A stretch of DNA of 64,000 nucleotides from NCBI GenBank assembly GCA_019636495.1, contig JAHBXL010000007.1, positions 62,001 to 126,000 of the forward strand, written 5' to 3'. The first letter of the stretch is position 1, and each line of letters begins with the position of its first letter. The notes beneath the pieces were generated by a model, which was given only the letters and a program-made list of their open reading frames with translations, did no database searches and was not told where the DNA came from. Source of the stretch: Phycisphaeraceae bacterium. GTDB taxonomy: Bacteria > Planctomycetota > Phycisphaerae > Phycisphaerales > UBA1924. Made by a program: the position numbers and the translations under genes. This document shows positions 11,284-20,325 of the stretch, one piece after another.

Positions 11284-11628
11284 TTAGCGTGGCGGGGCCA
11301 GGCGGCGGCCGTCATCGACGAAACTGCGCAGCCCCAGCGGCGTGAACTCGTTGCGGTTCCGGTTCCACTCCAGCGCGAGCAGTTCCTGGTTCGCGCTGTC
11401 CAGCAGATACACCATGTTCGCCGTCCCGCCCTGGTAGCGGCCCGAAACCATGGTGTAGTCGCCGCGCCCGCGCTGCGCCGCCCCCCCCGCGCCCCCCGCC
11501 CCGGGCTGCGCCCCCGCGGGTGTCTGCAAACCCACGATCGTCAGCACGGCCAGCGCGCCCAGCAGCACCGCGTTCGCGGCGATCAATCGAACGGGCGGGC
11601 CCTGCCGCACGGCGTTGTGTGCGTCCAT
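11284..11628 (-). CDS. Small secreted or membrane protein, paralogue of its downstream neighbour
   Basis: The 114-residue protein has a signal or membrane segment (about residues 15-40, ending PAGAQPGAGG) and an external domain with GDYTMVSGRYQGGTANMVYLLD, then ANQELLALEWNRNRNEF and LGLRSFVDDGRRL. These blocks line up in order with the downstream 117-residue protein; the function of the pair is unknown. The ATG at 11628 has a clean GGAAGGAGA ribosome binding site. The organisation suggests an operon with the genes on either side. Confidence 0.7.
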   Translation of the reverse strand: MDAHNAVRQGPPVRLIAANAVLLGALAVLTIVGLQTPAGAQPGAGGAGGAAQRGRGDYTMVSGRYQGGTANMVYLLDSANQELLALEWNRNRNEFTPLGLRSFVDDGRRLAPPR

Positions 11629-11746
11629 CTGCGTCTCCTTCCAAGCCGATCACGAAAAAAGGAGCAATGGAGCCGCGGATGGACCTGTCGGACCGCCTGG
11701 GCGACGATCCACTTCCGGCCTCCGCACTCCGCCTTCCGACTTCGAA

Positions 11747-11998
11747 TCAGTCCTGGTGGCCGCGCTTGCTCGGAATCAGGTTCACCGCGACCGTCGCCCC
11801 GGCCAGCACGATGCCCAGCAGCATCGGGAAAACAATCCCGTCCGTCTTCGCCTGGCCGGGGACGGGCGGCTCAAGTTTCTCCACCGTGCGACGACCGCCC
11901 GTTGTCGATTGCGCCGACGCCTCTCCGGCAAAGACCAGCAACCCCGCCGCGAGCGCAAGCCCCGAAACAACCATCGTGTGTCTGCAAAAACGGTTCAT
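11747..11998 (-). CDS. Small exported membrane protein, unknown function
   Basis: The 83-residue protein has a signal peptide (about 1-29, ending AGEASAQS), a short polar stretch and a second hydrophobic helix (about 56-74, IVFPMLLGIVLAGATVAVNL) ending in SKRGHQD, as in small planctomycete membrane proteins of undetermined role. Its ATG overlaps the stop of the upstream HYExAFE gene as ATGA, which decides the start. No homologue is recognised by eye. Confidence 0.65.
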   Translation of the reverse strand: MNRFCRHTMVVSGLALAAGLLVFAGEASAQSTTGGRRTVEKLEPPVPGQAKTDGIVFPMLLGIVLAGATVAVNLIPSKRGHQD

Positions 11999-12639
11999 CT
12001 GGACCAACCTCCGATCATGGATTCCGGGGCCGCGGCCCACGAAGCCAGCGCGGGCGCTTCCGGGCCGATGTCCGCCGACCCGCGAAGATGGTACGCCCCG
12101 GATGCCGCCGCGCTCCCTGCACCGAACGCCTGCCCGACAAAGGGGTGACTGATGCGGACAAACTCGCGCGTCGGCACATCCACCGTACGCCACCGGGCGC
12201 TGCGCTGTTTCATCACCCGCGCATAGTCGCCCACGCGCACCGATCGCAGCGCGTACCACTGCCCCTGGTGCGCCACCACCTCCTCAAACAGCGCGTCGGC
12301 CGGCTGCTCCGTCCACCAGTACATGAACACGAACGTCGCCTCGAACCCCGCGCCGAACAACGCCTCCCACCGGCCCAGCGATTCCACGTCGTCGAGCGTG
12401 ACCCACGACTCCAGACGCGTGCCGCGCCCCGAGACCCGTCGCCCCTTCACGTCGACCAGCAGGTTCCCCGCCTCCCCGTAGATCACAAAGTCGAACGACT
12501 TGAGCGCGGGGTCCGCGTCCTGCGCGCCGGCACGCGGCAGGAGCGTCTTGCGGGCCTCGTCCACCGCGACATACGGAATCCGCCGCGCCCGCAAAAAGCC
12601 CTCGAACGCTCGGTCATAATGGTCCCGCCGGTGCGCCAT
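11995..12639 (-). CDS. HYExAFE family protein
   Basis: The 214-residue soluble protein opens with HYDRAFEGFLRARRIPYVAV, the diagnostic start of the planctomycete HYExAFE family (here HYDRAFE). Following blocks FDFVIYGEAGNLLVDVKGRR and WEALFGAGFEATFVFMYWW are reminiscent of the D...(D/E)xK core of restriction-endonuclease-like folds (D in KSFDFVIY, LVDVKG); that link is inference from pattern. No catalytic role is established. The ATG at 12639 begins MAHRRDHYD; longer frames run into C-rich non-coding sequence. It is the first gene of a leftward run with three small envelope proteins. Confidence 0.8.
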   Translation of the reverse strand: MAHRRDHYDRAFEGFLRARRIPYVAVDEARKTLLPRAGAQDADPALKSFDFVIYGEAGNLLVDVKGRRVSGRGTRLESWVTLDDVESLGRWEALFGAGFEATFVFMYWWTEQPADALFEEVVAHQGQWYALRSVRVGDYARVMKQRSARWRTVDVPTREFVRISHPFVGQAFGAGSAAASGAYHLRGSADIGPEAPALASWAAAPESMIGGWSR

Positions 12640-12749
12640 CCGATCCAGCCTAGCACCCCCCGCCCACCCCCACAAGCCCGCCCCAACTCCACCCCCCACC
12701 CGAAACCGTCGCGGCGATATTCTCAACAACTCCGCGAAAGGACCCCGCC

Positions 12750-13034
12750 ATGCCCTGCCTTGTCGCCGCGATCGCCTTCTTCTTCCCGCGCCTGGCGATC
12801 ATCCTGATCGCGATTTTCTCCGACTATCTCGGCCGCGCGTTCTCCGGCGAGTGGCTCTGGCCCGTGCTGGGCTTCTTCTTCATGCCCTACACGGTGCTGG
12901 CCTACGCCTTCGCGCAGAACGCCGGCGGCGGCGTGCACGGGCTCTACCTCGTGCTGGTCATCGTGGCCGTGCTGCTCGACCTGGGCGTGATCGGCGGCGG
13001 GGCCGACTCATCGCGAAAATGGCTGAAGGAGTAA
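12750..13034 (+). CDS. Small integral membrane protein
   Basis: The 94-residue protein is mostly hydrophobic, with three likely helices (about 2-24, 35-54 and 65-83) separated by short loops containing SDYLGRAFSGEWLW and AQNAGGGVHG. This is the layout of small conserved actinobacterial and planctomycete membrane proteins of unknown function. A GAAAGGA ribosome binding site lies 6 nt before ATG 12750. It is divergent from the HYExAFE gene and followed by a hairpin-rich repeat block. Confidence 0.75.
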   Translation: MPCLVAAIAFFFPRLAIILIAIFSDYLGRAFSGEWLWPVLGFFFMPYTVLAYAFAQNAGGGVHGLYLVLVIVAVLLDLGVIGGGADSSRKWLKE

Positions 13035-13099
13035 CAGCCCGCAGTCACCCGCCCCCCTCTCTCACGCCAGGCACGCGCGCCGAGGTCCCGCCTGCCTCT

Positions 13100-13370
13100 C
13101 GCCCCTCGGGCGCTCGGCCCTCGCGAGTGCATTTGCCTTTCACCCTCGAGTGGCTGAAGCCACTCGCAATCACCGAGCGCCCAAGGGGCGAAAATGTGAT
13201 TGACTGGTATGTCTTTCGCCGCTTCGGCGCACGATCGTTGCGAGCGACTTCAGTCGCTCGTGAACGCCCGGCTCGATCGGTTCGCGGCCCCTTGGGCCGA
13301 TGTCGATGTTCCAAAACGCCCCAGTGCCCATGGGGCGAAAGGCACCAATGCCTTCACCTTCGAGTGGCTG
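13100..13370. repeat. REP-like block of short hairpins
   Basis: The non-coding interval between the small membrane protein and the M1 peptidase carries at least six short perfect inverted repeats of two shapes. Long type: CGAGTGGCT-GA-AGCCACTCG (13147-13166) and CGAGCGACT-TC-AGTCGCTCG (13241-13260), with a half copy at 13361-13370. Short type (5-bp stem, 3-nt loop): at 13100-13112, 13180-13192, 13217-13229 and 13286-13298, the last three with AAG or CTT loops. The two long copies are in opposite orientation and differ at two stem positions that change in both arms. A further variant, TGCCCATGGGGCGAAA, is at 13326-13341. This is the architecture of REP/BIME intergenic elements. Confidence 0.65.
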
Positions 13371-13378
13371 CCATCCCC

Positions 13379-15421
13379 TCACCTCCACACATTGTTCCGC
13401 GGCTCCACATCAGGCATCGCCTCATCCGGATCAATGGTCACCGACTTGATGCGCCGGCCCTGCACATCCCACGTCGTCGTCCACGTGTCCCCCTGCGCCC
13501 ACACCTGCACCGGCAGTTGCCGCACCTCGCTCGTGCCATCGGTGTAGTCCACGCGGAACGTCACCGGCATCACCAGTTCGCCCAGGTTGGCGATCGTCAC
13601 GCGAGCGTTCCTGTTCTCGCCCTCGGCCTGCATCACGCCCGTCACCGCCTGGTCCAGCACGCCCGTGCCGTAGAACCACCCGCGCCAGAACCACCCAAGG
13701 TCCATCCCCGCCACATCCTCGATCGTCCGCGCAAAGTCCCACGGCCGCGGCGACTTGAACGCCCACCGCCGGATGTACTCGCGGAACGCCGAATCAAACC
13801 GCTCCTCCCCGAGAATGCCCTCGCGCAAAAGCACCAGCCCCACCGCAGGCTTGGCGTATTGCGTCACGCCCAGCGTGCCGCGCAGCAGCAGATCCGGCGG
13901 CGTGTCCACCGGCTGCGCAAACGGCCGCGGCTGCTCCCGTGCCCAGCGCCGCGGGTGGCCCCGCCGCGGCAACTCATCGGGGTTGCGCTCCAACGCGTGG
14001 TAGTAGTTCATGAATGTGTTGAAGCCCTCGTCCATCCACGCGTGCCTGCGCTCATCCGTGTTCACGATCATCGGGAACCAGTTGTGCCCGAGTTCGTGCG
14101 TTGTCACGCCCCAGAGCGCGCGCTCATCATCCCGCGCGCGACAGAACGCCACCATCGGGTACTCCATCCCGCCCACGATCCCGTTCACGTTCGTCGCCGT
14201 CGGATACGGATAGGCGTACCACTTCCGCGAATAGTGCTCGATCGACTGCCGCACCATCTGCGTGCTCTTGCCCCACTGCGCAACCGCCTCGCGCGGATAG
14301 AAACTCTGGCACAAGACGCCCCCGCCCCGCCCAAACACCCCATCGGACCCCGGCCCCGCCCCCGGCAATATGCACGCATCCCACGCAAACGCCGCCGACG
14401 AGGCCCACGCGAATGTGCGCACGTTCTCCGCCCGGAACCGCCACGTCAGCCGCCCATCGTCCGAACGCGGCCGCGATTCCGCAGACCCGATCTCGTCAAC
14501 CCCGCGGATCGTCACCGTCTGCGCCGACGACCGCGCCGCGCTCAGCCGTTCCACCTGACGCGCAGTCAGCACCTCCGCCTCATTCCCCAACTCGCCCGTC
14601 GCGGCGACCAGATGCGTGTCCGGCACGTCGATCATCACATCAAAGTCGCCAAAGTCCGTGTAGAACTCCCCCGTGCCCAGATACGGAAGCGTGTTCCACC
14701 CGTGCACGTCATCAAACTTCGCCACCGCCGGGAACCACTGCGCCAGTTGAAAGATCGGCCCGTCGCGGACATCGTCGATGCCCAGCCGGTCCGATCCGTA
14801 GCCCGGCACTTTCGCCGTCCACACGATGCTGAGCGAAACCGTCCCGCCGCGCGGCGCGATCGGCGCGGGCAGGTCGATCCGCGCCACCGTGTCGTACACG
14901 TGAACCTCCAGCGCGTCCGAGACATCCGGCAGGCCATCGGCCCGCGCCCCGGTCGATGCCGCAATCACCTGCACGCCGCCGCGAAACCCGTCGCGGTTGC
15001 CGAACCGGTCGCCCGGACCGGTCATCTGCGCACCCAGACTGTCCGGCCGGAACAGGTTCTGCTCCAGGTGCAGCCACACGCTCGACAACTCCTGCGGCGA
15101 GTTGTTCGTGTACACGATCGTCGACCGGCCGACAATCGACCGCGCCGCCTCGTCCAGCATCACGTGCATCGTGTAATCGCACCGCTGCTGCCAATACCCC
15201 GGGCCCGGCGCGCCGTTCGCCGCGCGCACATCGTTCGGCGCCGGCCACGCCGGCGGCGCAAACCTCGCGGCGAAATCTCTCGCCCGCGGCACATCGTCGC
15301 CGCTCGCACGCGAACCTGTTGACGCCGCGCCGCCGCCCGTTGCGCACGCGCCCAGCACACAGCACGCCACCCACGAAACGCCCGACCCGGCCACACGCAC
15401 GATCGATCGAAGTTGCAACAT
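13379..15421 (-). CDS. M1 family zinc metallopeptidase, lipoprotein
   Basis: The 680-residue exported metallopeptidase has a signal peptide with lipobox (VLGAC, about residue 25). The N-terminal half is the beta-saddle of M1 aminopeptidases; the catalytic domain carries HELGH with the third zinc ligand Glu exactly 18 residues on, in WMDEGFNTF. The usual GxMEN exopeptidase motif is replaced by GGMEYPM, as in several bacterial M1 lipoproteins, so strict aminopeptidase activity is uncertain. The C-terminal part ends in a beta domain (VDYTDGTSEVRQLPVQV). The ATG at 15421 directly precedes the signal peptide. The gene ends at the half-repeat of the REP-like block. Confidence 0.92.
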   Translation of the reverse strand: MLQLRSIVRVAGSGVSWVACCVLGACATGGGAASTGSRASGDDVPRARDFAARFAPPAWPAPNDVRAANGAPGPGYWQQRCDYTMHVMLDEAARSIVGRSTIVYTNNSPQELSSVWLHLEQNLFRPDSLGAQMTGPGDRFGNRDGFRGGVQVIAASTGARADGLPDVSDALEVHVYDTVARIDLPAPIAPRGGTVSLSIVWTAKVPGYGSDRLGIDDVRDGPIFQLAQWFPAVAKFDDVHGWNTLPYLGTGEFYTDFGDFDVMIDVPDTHLVAATGELGNEAEVLTARQVERLSAARSSAQTVTIRGVDEIGSAESRPRSDDGRLTWRFRAENVRTFAWASSAAFAWDACILPGAGPGSDGVFGRGGGVLCQSFYPREAVAQWGKSTQMVRQSIEHYSRKWYAYPYPTATNVNGIVGGMEYPMVAFCRARDDERALWGVTTHELGHNWFPMIVNTDERRHAWMDEGFNTFMNYYHALERNPDELPRRGHPRRWAREQPRPFAQPVDTPPDLLLRGTLGVTQYAKPAVGLVLLREGILGEERFDSAFREYIRRWAFKSPRPWDFARTIEDVAGMDLGWFWRGWFYGTGVLDQAVTGVMQAEGENRNARVTIANLGELVMPVTFRVDYTDGTSEVRQLPVQVWAQGDTWTTTWDVQGRRIKSVTIDPDEAMPDVEPRNNVWR

Positions 15422-15548
15422 GCGACAAGCGTAACGCGCCCGCGGCACTGCGCTCCGGGGCAGCGCGTGATTGGCCCCTCTGCCCCGGTCTCCAGACCGG
15501 GGCCACCAGAGTCCGGGGCCATCAGGTTCGAATCAACATGACCAACGC

Positions 15549-15815
15549 TCAGCCCGTGGCGGCTCGCGCCGCCGCCCCCGACTCGATCCGCTCCTGCGCC
15601 ACGCTCCCCACCGCCAGCCCCTGGTCCTCGATCCACCGCACCAGGTCGCCGATCGTCACCAGCGCGCGGTCAAACCGCACCGTCATCGCGCCGCTCGCCG
15701 GGTCCACCGTCGCGCACCGAACTCCACGGATGCGCAGCACGGACCCCGCCGCGAACACCGGGGGCGACTCCGCCGAACAACGCTCGATCTGCATGGCGAC
15801 CGCGTATTCGACCAT
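15549..15815 (-). CDS. Small HMA-like protein lacking the CxxC metal site
   Basis: The 88-residue protein resembles the second half of a heavy-metal-associated domain: VLRIRGVRC, then VDPASGAMTVRFDRALVTIG and LVRWIEDQGL, equivalent to the beta-alpha-beta end of copper chaperones. The CxxC loop that would bind metal is absent; single cysteines occur at residues 13 and 34. It may therefore be a degenerate or non-metal HMA fold. GGAGG stands a few nt before ATG 15815. It is flanked by the M1 peptidase and tRNA-Leu with no evident operon. Confidence 0.55.
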   Translation of the reverse strand: MVEYAVAMQIERCSAESPPVFAAGSVLRIRGVRCATVDPASGAMTVRFDRALVTIGDLVRWIEDQGLAVGSVAQERIESGAAARAATG

Positions 15816-16020
15816 GGGGCCTCCGTGCCGCAAGGCCCCGGCAAACACACCCAACGCACGGGGCGGTTGATGTGTCGGCCCAAACACCGGCCGCTCGTGA
15901 TAAAGAAACAGTGAAGCCCAACCCGCCCGGGTCGTGCAAGTCGATGCCGTCTTTGGGGATAACTCACACCCCGCCGCGGGCCGCGCCGATCGCGTGCGCC
16001 GATCGCCGCATGGCCGAAAA

Positions 16021-16104
16021 TGCCCAGGAGAGGATTTGAACCTCCATGCCCTTGCGGGCGCTACCACCTCAAGGTAGTGCGTCTGCCAGTTTCGCCACCT
16101 GGGC
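16021..16104 (-). tRNA. tRNA-Leu (GAG)
   Basis: Read on the minus strand the gene runs GCCCAGGTGGCGAAACTGGC... with a 7-bp acceptor stem closing on CCTGGGC, discriminator A, a D-arm typical of class II tRNA, anticodon arm ACTACC-TTGAGGT with anticodon GAG, a variable arm CGCCCGCAAGGGCA and a T-arm GAGGTTCAAATCCTC. The 84-nt length and long variable arm fit leucine. CCA is not encoded. It stands alone, with M1/HMA genes downstream. Confidence 0.95.
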
Positions 16105-16503
16105 GGTGGTTCCGGTCGTGCCGGAAGGGCCGAACTCTACGGCCCGCCGCGGCGGGCGTCTACGGGCCGCTCCGCGCACCGCGAAATCACATGGCACCGG
16201 GTGCGACAGGCTTGAAGGCAGGAAACAGAGATCGTGGCCATTGCAGGCCTTGAACCACCGGACAAGCCCGGCGGCAGACCCCATTCCCTCGACCGATCGA
16301 ACCGCGCGCCTTCTTCCCGCGCATCGGTGCGAGAAGTTGCACCCGCCCCGCCGATCGGGCCGACGATCCCTCCACCCCCCCACCCCCCACCCCCCGACCT
16401 CCCCCCTCCACCACAGTCCTCATTCACGCAGCGCGGCCGACCCCGCGCCATCGGACCCACAACGGCTAGACAACCCTCCGGTGAAGGCTGAGAATCACCG
16501 CCG
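16105..16503. other. Intergenic region, no gene seen
   Basis: These 399 bp lie between the start of tRNA-Leu (leftward) and a rightward secreted protein. They must hold the tRNA promoter and that of the rightward gene. A C-rich low-complexity tract occurs near 16369-16412 (runs of CCCCCC broken by A/T). Several open frames cross it but none has a credible start or family pattern. I see nothing else. Confidence 0.4.
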
Positions 16504-17940
16504 ATGCGAAGCCCCATCCCGCAAGCACTTGCTGCACGAACCGCCTTCGCGGTCGGCGCAGCCCTCGCGCTCTGGGCCTCGCACGCGGCCGCACTCGACG
16601 ACCCGCCCCCCACGCCCGCTCCCCAGGCCCCCGAACCAACGCTCCAGGAAGAGGAACGCGAAGCCGTCGTCACGCTCCGCAGCGGCCAGCGCATCCAGGG
16701 CATTCTCGTCAAGGCCGATGGCCAGCACGTCGTGATCCGTGTCGCCGGGATCGAAGCCCCCTTCGCCGCGGCGGATGTCGAACGCTACGAACTGCTCCCG
16801 CCGCTGATGGAGCGCTACCGCGACCTCCGCAAGGCCGTGGGCGATGACCCCGACCAGATCCTCGCGCTGGCCCAGTGGCTGCGCGAGCGCGAGAAGTTCG
16901 AACTCGCGCTGGCCGAGGTCGACCGCGCCCTCTCCCACAACCCCGAGCACGGACCCTGCCGCCGCCTCAAGCACGAACTCGAACAGCAGATCCTGCTCAA
17001 GATGCGCGCCATCCGGCCCACCACGCCCAAGCCCGAGCCCGAGAGCGATGTGCCCGGCGGCGCCGAGGCCGGGCCGCGGCGGCCCCGCGCGACCGATGTC
17101 CCCCTGCTCAATGCCGCGCAGGTCGCACTGCTCAAGGTCTACGAAGTCGACCTCGCAGAGCGTCCGCGCCTGGTCGTCCCGCGCGAAACCATCGACCGCA
17201 TGCTCGAAAAGCACGCCGGACACCCGCTCCTGCCCACCACCAAGGAAGGCCGCGACGCGCTCTACCGAAAAGACCCGGCCCACCTGCTCGACCTGATCTT
17301 CCGCCTCCAGGCACGAGACCTCTACCCGCAGGTGCAGGTCCTCGACATGCCCGGCTCGGTCCGCAAGTTCCGCGACGGCGTGCAGGCCACCTGGCTGCTC
17401 AACTCCTGTGCCACCATCACCTGCCACGGCGGGACCGATGCCGGCCGACTCGTCCTCGCCACCCGCCGCCCCAACGCCGAGCCGACCGTCTACACCAACC
17501 TGCTCATCCTCCAGCGCTTCCGAACCGCCGATGGCAAATCCCTCATCGACTGGGAACACCCCGAGCGCTCCCCGCTCCTGCAACTCGGACTCCCGCGCAA
17601 GGACTCTCTCTTCCCGCACCCCCCCGCGCCCATGGGCGTCTCCGGACGCGAAGGTTGGAAGCCCTTCTTCCGCTCCACCGATGACCGGACCTTCGAACGG
17701 TCCGTCGAGTGGATCCGCTCTATGTACCGCCCGCGGCCGGAGTACCCGATCGAGTACGAGCCCATCAAGCCCTTTGTCGCACCGCCACCCCCCGCCCCCC
17801 CCGCCCCCCCCATCCCCACGGCCCCCACGTCTCCACCCCCGCAGCCCACCCCGGGAAGCAACCCGCCCGAATCGGCGCCCGGCCCCTTGCAGCCCCAGCC
17901 TCCACATTCAACGCCTCCGGCGGAACCGCCGCCGCGATAG
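16504..17940 (+). CDS. Secreted protein with CX4CH motif and proline-rich tail, unknown function
   Basis: The 478-residue protein has a signal peptide (about 1-32, ending HAAALDD), then a short beta segment (VVTLRSGQRIQGILVKADGQ), an alpha-helical part that looks TPR-like (AQWLREREKFELALAEVDR), and a C-terminal domain of about 170 residues containing NSCATITCHGG. The pair of cysteines followed by His (CX4CH) is suggestive of cytochrome c-type heme attachment but the spacing is not the standard CXXCH, so heme binding is only a possibility. Residues from about 420 on are almost pure proline and alanine. ATG at 16504 begins the signal peptide. It is the first of three rightward exported proteins of unknown role. 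Confidence 0.75.
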   Translation: MRSPIPQALAARTAFAVGAALALWASHAAALDDPPPTPAPQAPEPTLQEEEREAVVTLRSGQRIQGILVKADGQHVVIRVAGIEAPFAAADVERYELLPPLMERYRDLRKAVGDDPDQILALAQWLREREKFELALAEVDRALSHNPEHGPCRRLKHELEQQILLKMRAIRPTTPKPEPESDVPGGAEAGPRRPRATDVPLLNAAQVALLKVYEVDLAERPRLVVPRETIDRMLEKHAGHPLLPTTKEGRDALYRKDPAHLLDLIFRLQARDLYPQVQVLDMPGSVRKFRDGVQATWLLNSCATITCHGGTDAGRLVLATRRPNAEPTVYTNLLILQRFRTADGKSLIDWEHPERSPLLQLGLPRKDSLFPHPPAPMGVSGREGWKPFFRSTDDRTFERSVEWIRSMYRPRPEYPIEYEPIKPFVAPPPPAPPAPPIPTAPTSPPPQPTPGSNPPESAPGPLQPQPPHSTPPAEPPPR

Positions 17941-18129
17941 GTTCGCACCGAACAGGAGTTTTGCGGCCCGCTGGTCCGCTCGCTTCACACATCCCCGAAT
18001 CCTGATAGAGTGTGACACCCTTCGGGCGGCCGTCGCCCCGACAATTGCCCGAACGCCGCGGCAGACGCTCCACGACCCAACAATCCGCCCTCCACCGACC
18101 TTCCCTCGACCTCTCGACCCGGAACGACC

Positions 18130-20325
18130 ATGAGCCGACGAACCAACGCCCGCATCTCCAAGGCCGCCGCCCTGCTCGCGGCGTGTGCGCTCGGCCTTTC
18201 GCTCGCCGCGTGCGACCGCGCCGACCCCGTGCAGGCCGAGATCGACCGCGTCAGCACCGGCCTCGACGCCATCAGCACCTCCGGCGGCAACCCGCTGCCC
18301 AGCGTCGAGCAGCGACGGCGCGTGTACGAGTGGTCCATCAACCGCCTGACCGGCCGCTCCAGCCCGCGAAACGCCGTCGAATCCGACATCGCCGACCCCG
18401 AGCGCGAACTCAAGGCGCCCTACGCCGGGCGACAGGCAACCAACGTCGCCGACCCCGCGCCAACCAACCCGCCCGCCGTCGACTCAAAGAACGCCGGCCA
18501 GGCCGCCGCGGCCAACCTCCTCCTCGCCCGCGGACACGCTGGCCTGGCCGAGATCGCCGCGCAGGAGGCATCGCGGCTCGAGGCCGTCGCGCTGGGCAAG
18601 GTCCCCGCGGTCCGCGTCGCGCTCGACCAGTGGCTCTCGCTCAACGCCGCGGCCGACGCCCTCGCGCTCTACGACCCCGCGCCCGAGATCGCGCGCATCG
18701 AGACCCAGATCGCCGAACGACAGCGCATGGCCGACGAGCAGCGCGCCGCCAAGGACCGCCAACTCGCCGTCGTCCGCAGCATCGAGAAGCAGGCCGACGA
18801 TCTCAACGCCCGCGCACGCACTCTCCGCGAGCAGGAAGCCGCGCTCCGCGCCTCCGCCGCGGGACAGAGCGAAGTCCGCCGGCTCGAGATCCTCACCGAG
18901 GCCACGCGTGTCCGCCGCGACGCCGACGCACTCGAGAAGCAGGCCGCCGACCACGTCGCGCAGGCCGCGCTCGAGAAGCCCCGCGCCGACGAAATGCAGG
19001 CCCGCATCGATGAGTACACCATGCAGGCCCAACTCCTCGGCCAGGAGCGCGAGAACGTCCGCAAGCGCGGGCAGGACCGCGCCGCGGCCGCACAGGCCGC
19101 GCGCGACGAGGCCCGCTCCGCCGCCGCTCGACTGAACACCCTCGTCGCCGATCTCGACGCGGCCCGCAAGGAGGCCGACGGCCCCGCCGAGGCCGCCGTC
19201 CGCGGATATCTCCAGGCCGTCGGCGCCGCCCGAAAGGCCGTGCAGAACGGCCCGCGCGAGTCCCAGGCCATCGCCGCCGTCTCCCTGGGCAACTACCAGC
19301 ACCTCGTCGGCGAAGCCCACCGCACACAGGCCTTCGGACGCGCCGCCGTCGCCGACATCCTCTCCGCGGTCGCCGAGGCGCGCCCCCCGCTCCCGCAACG
19401 CGCCGAGTACGCCGCAAAGGCCGCCGAGTTCGCACGCCTCGCCGCCGAGTCGTTGAGGGAATCCCGGAGCGCGTACGGCGAAGCGCAGAGTTCCTACTCC
19501 CGCGGCAACGCCCAAAGCCTCGCCGACTCCATGCGGCACCTCGCCGGCGATCAGGCCGCCCCCGCCCCCGCCGATGATCCGGCTCCCGCCGATGACCCCG
19601 CCGCCGCAAGCGCGCCCAGCCCGCCCGCGGCGGCCATGGTCGCAACCGCCGGCAGCGCCGAGCAGGGTGTCCGCGCCGCCGTCGATCGTCTCATCACGGC
19701 CAGCCGCGCCATCGACACCGCCGCCATCAAGTCCATGATCCACCTCGACAACGCCGAGGCCCGCGCGGTCCTCGACACGCTCATCGATGTCAGCGAGGGG
19801 CCCGCCAAACTCAACGCCGCCGCCCAGGCGACCTACGGCAAATCGCTCAAGGAACTCATCGAGCAGAGCAGCGTCCCCTCGGTGCGCTCCAGCCCCCTGC
19901 TTGGTCAGTTGCTCCAGCAGTCCGACCAGTTGTCCATGCTCCCGGGCGACCTCGATTCGGTCACCGCGGCCGATGCGGTCATCCAGATGCAGGGCGACGA
20001 CCGCGCGATGGTCACCATGCCCGGAAGCGACGACGATGTCTCCGAGCCGTCCACCATCGACTTCGTGAAACACGCCGGAGAGTGGAAGATCGACGCCGAT
20101 TCCCTGCTGGCCGAGATGGGCGGCGTCCAGGGTCTGGCCATGCTCGGGCAGATGATCGGCCCCATCAAGGCCATGAGCGGCGCGTTCGCCACCGTCAACG
20201 CCAAACTCGCCGCGGGCGAGTATGCCGACGCCGACCGCATGCTCACCGACCTGAACAAGGAACTCATGACCGCGATGATGCGGTCCGGCGGACTCGGCGG
20301 GCCGGGGGGGCCGGGCGGCGGTTGA
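18130..20325 (+). CDS. Large coiled-coil lipoprotein, unknown function
   Basis: The 731-residue protein begins with a signal peptide and lipobox (SLAAC, Cys28). Residues about 140-480 are alanine-, glutamate- and arginine-rich heptads (KQADDLNARARTLREQEAA), predicted long coiled coil. After an Ala/Pro linker, a compact C-terminal domain (about 510-700; VDRLITASRAIDTAAIKSM, then DFVKHAGEWKIDADSL) resembles the small alpha/beta domains used by secreted planctomycete proteins to report processing or sensing; no family is assigned. A glycine-rich tail ends the chain. The ATG at 18130 is preceded by a purine-poor leader without a strong ribosome binding site, but it starts the signal peptide exactly. 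Confidence 0.75.
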   Translation: MSRRTNARISKAAALLAACALGLSLAACDRADPVQAEIDRVSTGLDAISTSGGNPLPSVEQRRRVYEWSINRLTGRSSPRNAVESDIADPERELKAPYAGRQATNVADPAPTNPPAVDSKNAGQAAAANLLLARGHAGLAEIAAQEASRLEAVALGKVPAVRVALDQWLSLNAAADALALYDPAPEIARIETQIAERQRMADEQRAAKDRQLAVVRSIEKQADDLNARARTLREQEAALRASAAGQSEVRRLEILTEATRVRRDADALEKQAADHVAQAALEKPRADEMQARIDEYTMQAQLLGQERENVRKRGQDRAAAAQAARDEARSAAARLNTLVADLDAARKEADGPAEAAVRGYLQAVGAARKAVQNGPRESQAIAAVSLGNYQHLVGEAHRTQAFGRAAVADILSAVAEARPPLPQRAEYAAKAAEFARLAAESLRESRSAYGEAQSSYSRGNAQSLADSMRHLAGDQAAPAPADDPAPADDPAAASAPSPPAAAMVATAGSAEQGVRAAVDRLITASRAIDTAAIKSMIHLDNAEARAVLDTLIDVSEGPAKLNAAAQATYGKSLKELIEQSSVPSVRSSPLLGQLLQQSDQLSMLPGDLDSVTAADAVIQMQGDDRAMVTMPGSDDDVSEPSTIDFVKHAGEWKIDADSLLAEMGGVQGLAMLGQMIGPIKAMSGAFATVNAKLAAGEYADADRMLTDLNKELMTAMMRSGGLGGPGGPGGG

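Noticed and set aside
13100-13370. Tandem terminators or CRISPR leader
   Set aside because: The stems lack T-runs and are in both orientations and two size classes; a REP-like element fits better.
16369-16412. C-rich tract as a G-quadruplex or repeat of interest
   Set aside because: Irregular runs broken by A and T in a spacer without gene linkage; low complexity of the type common in this genome's gaps.
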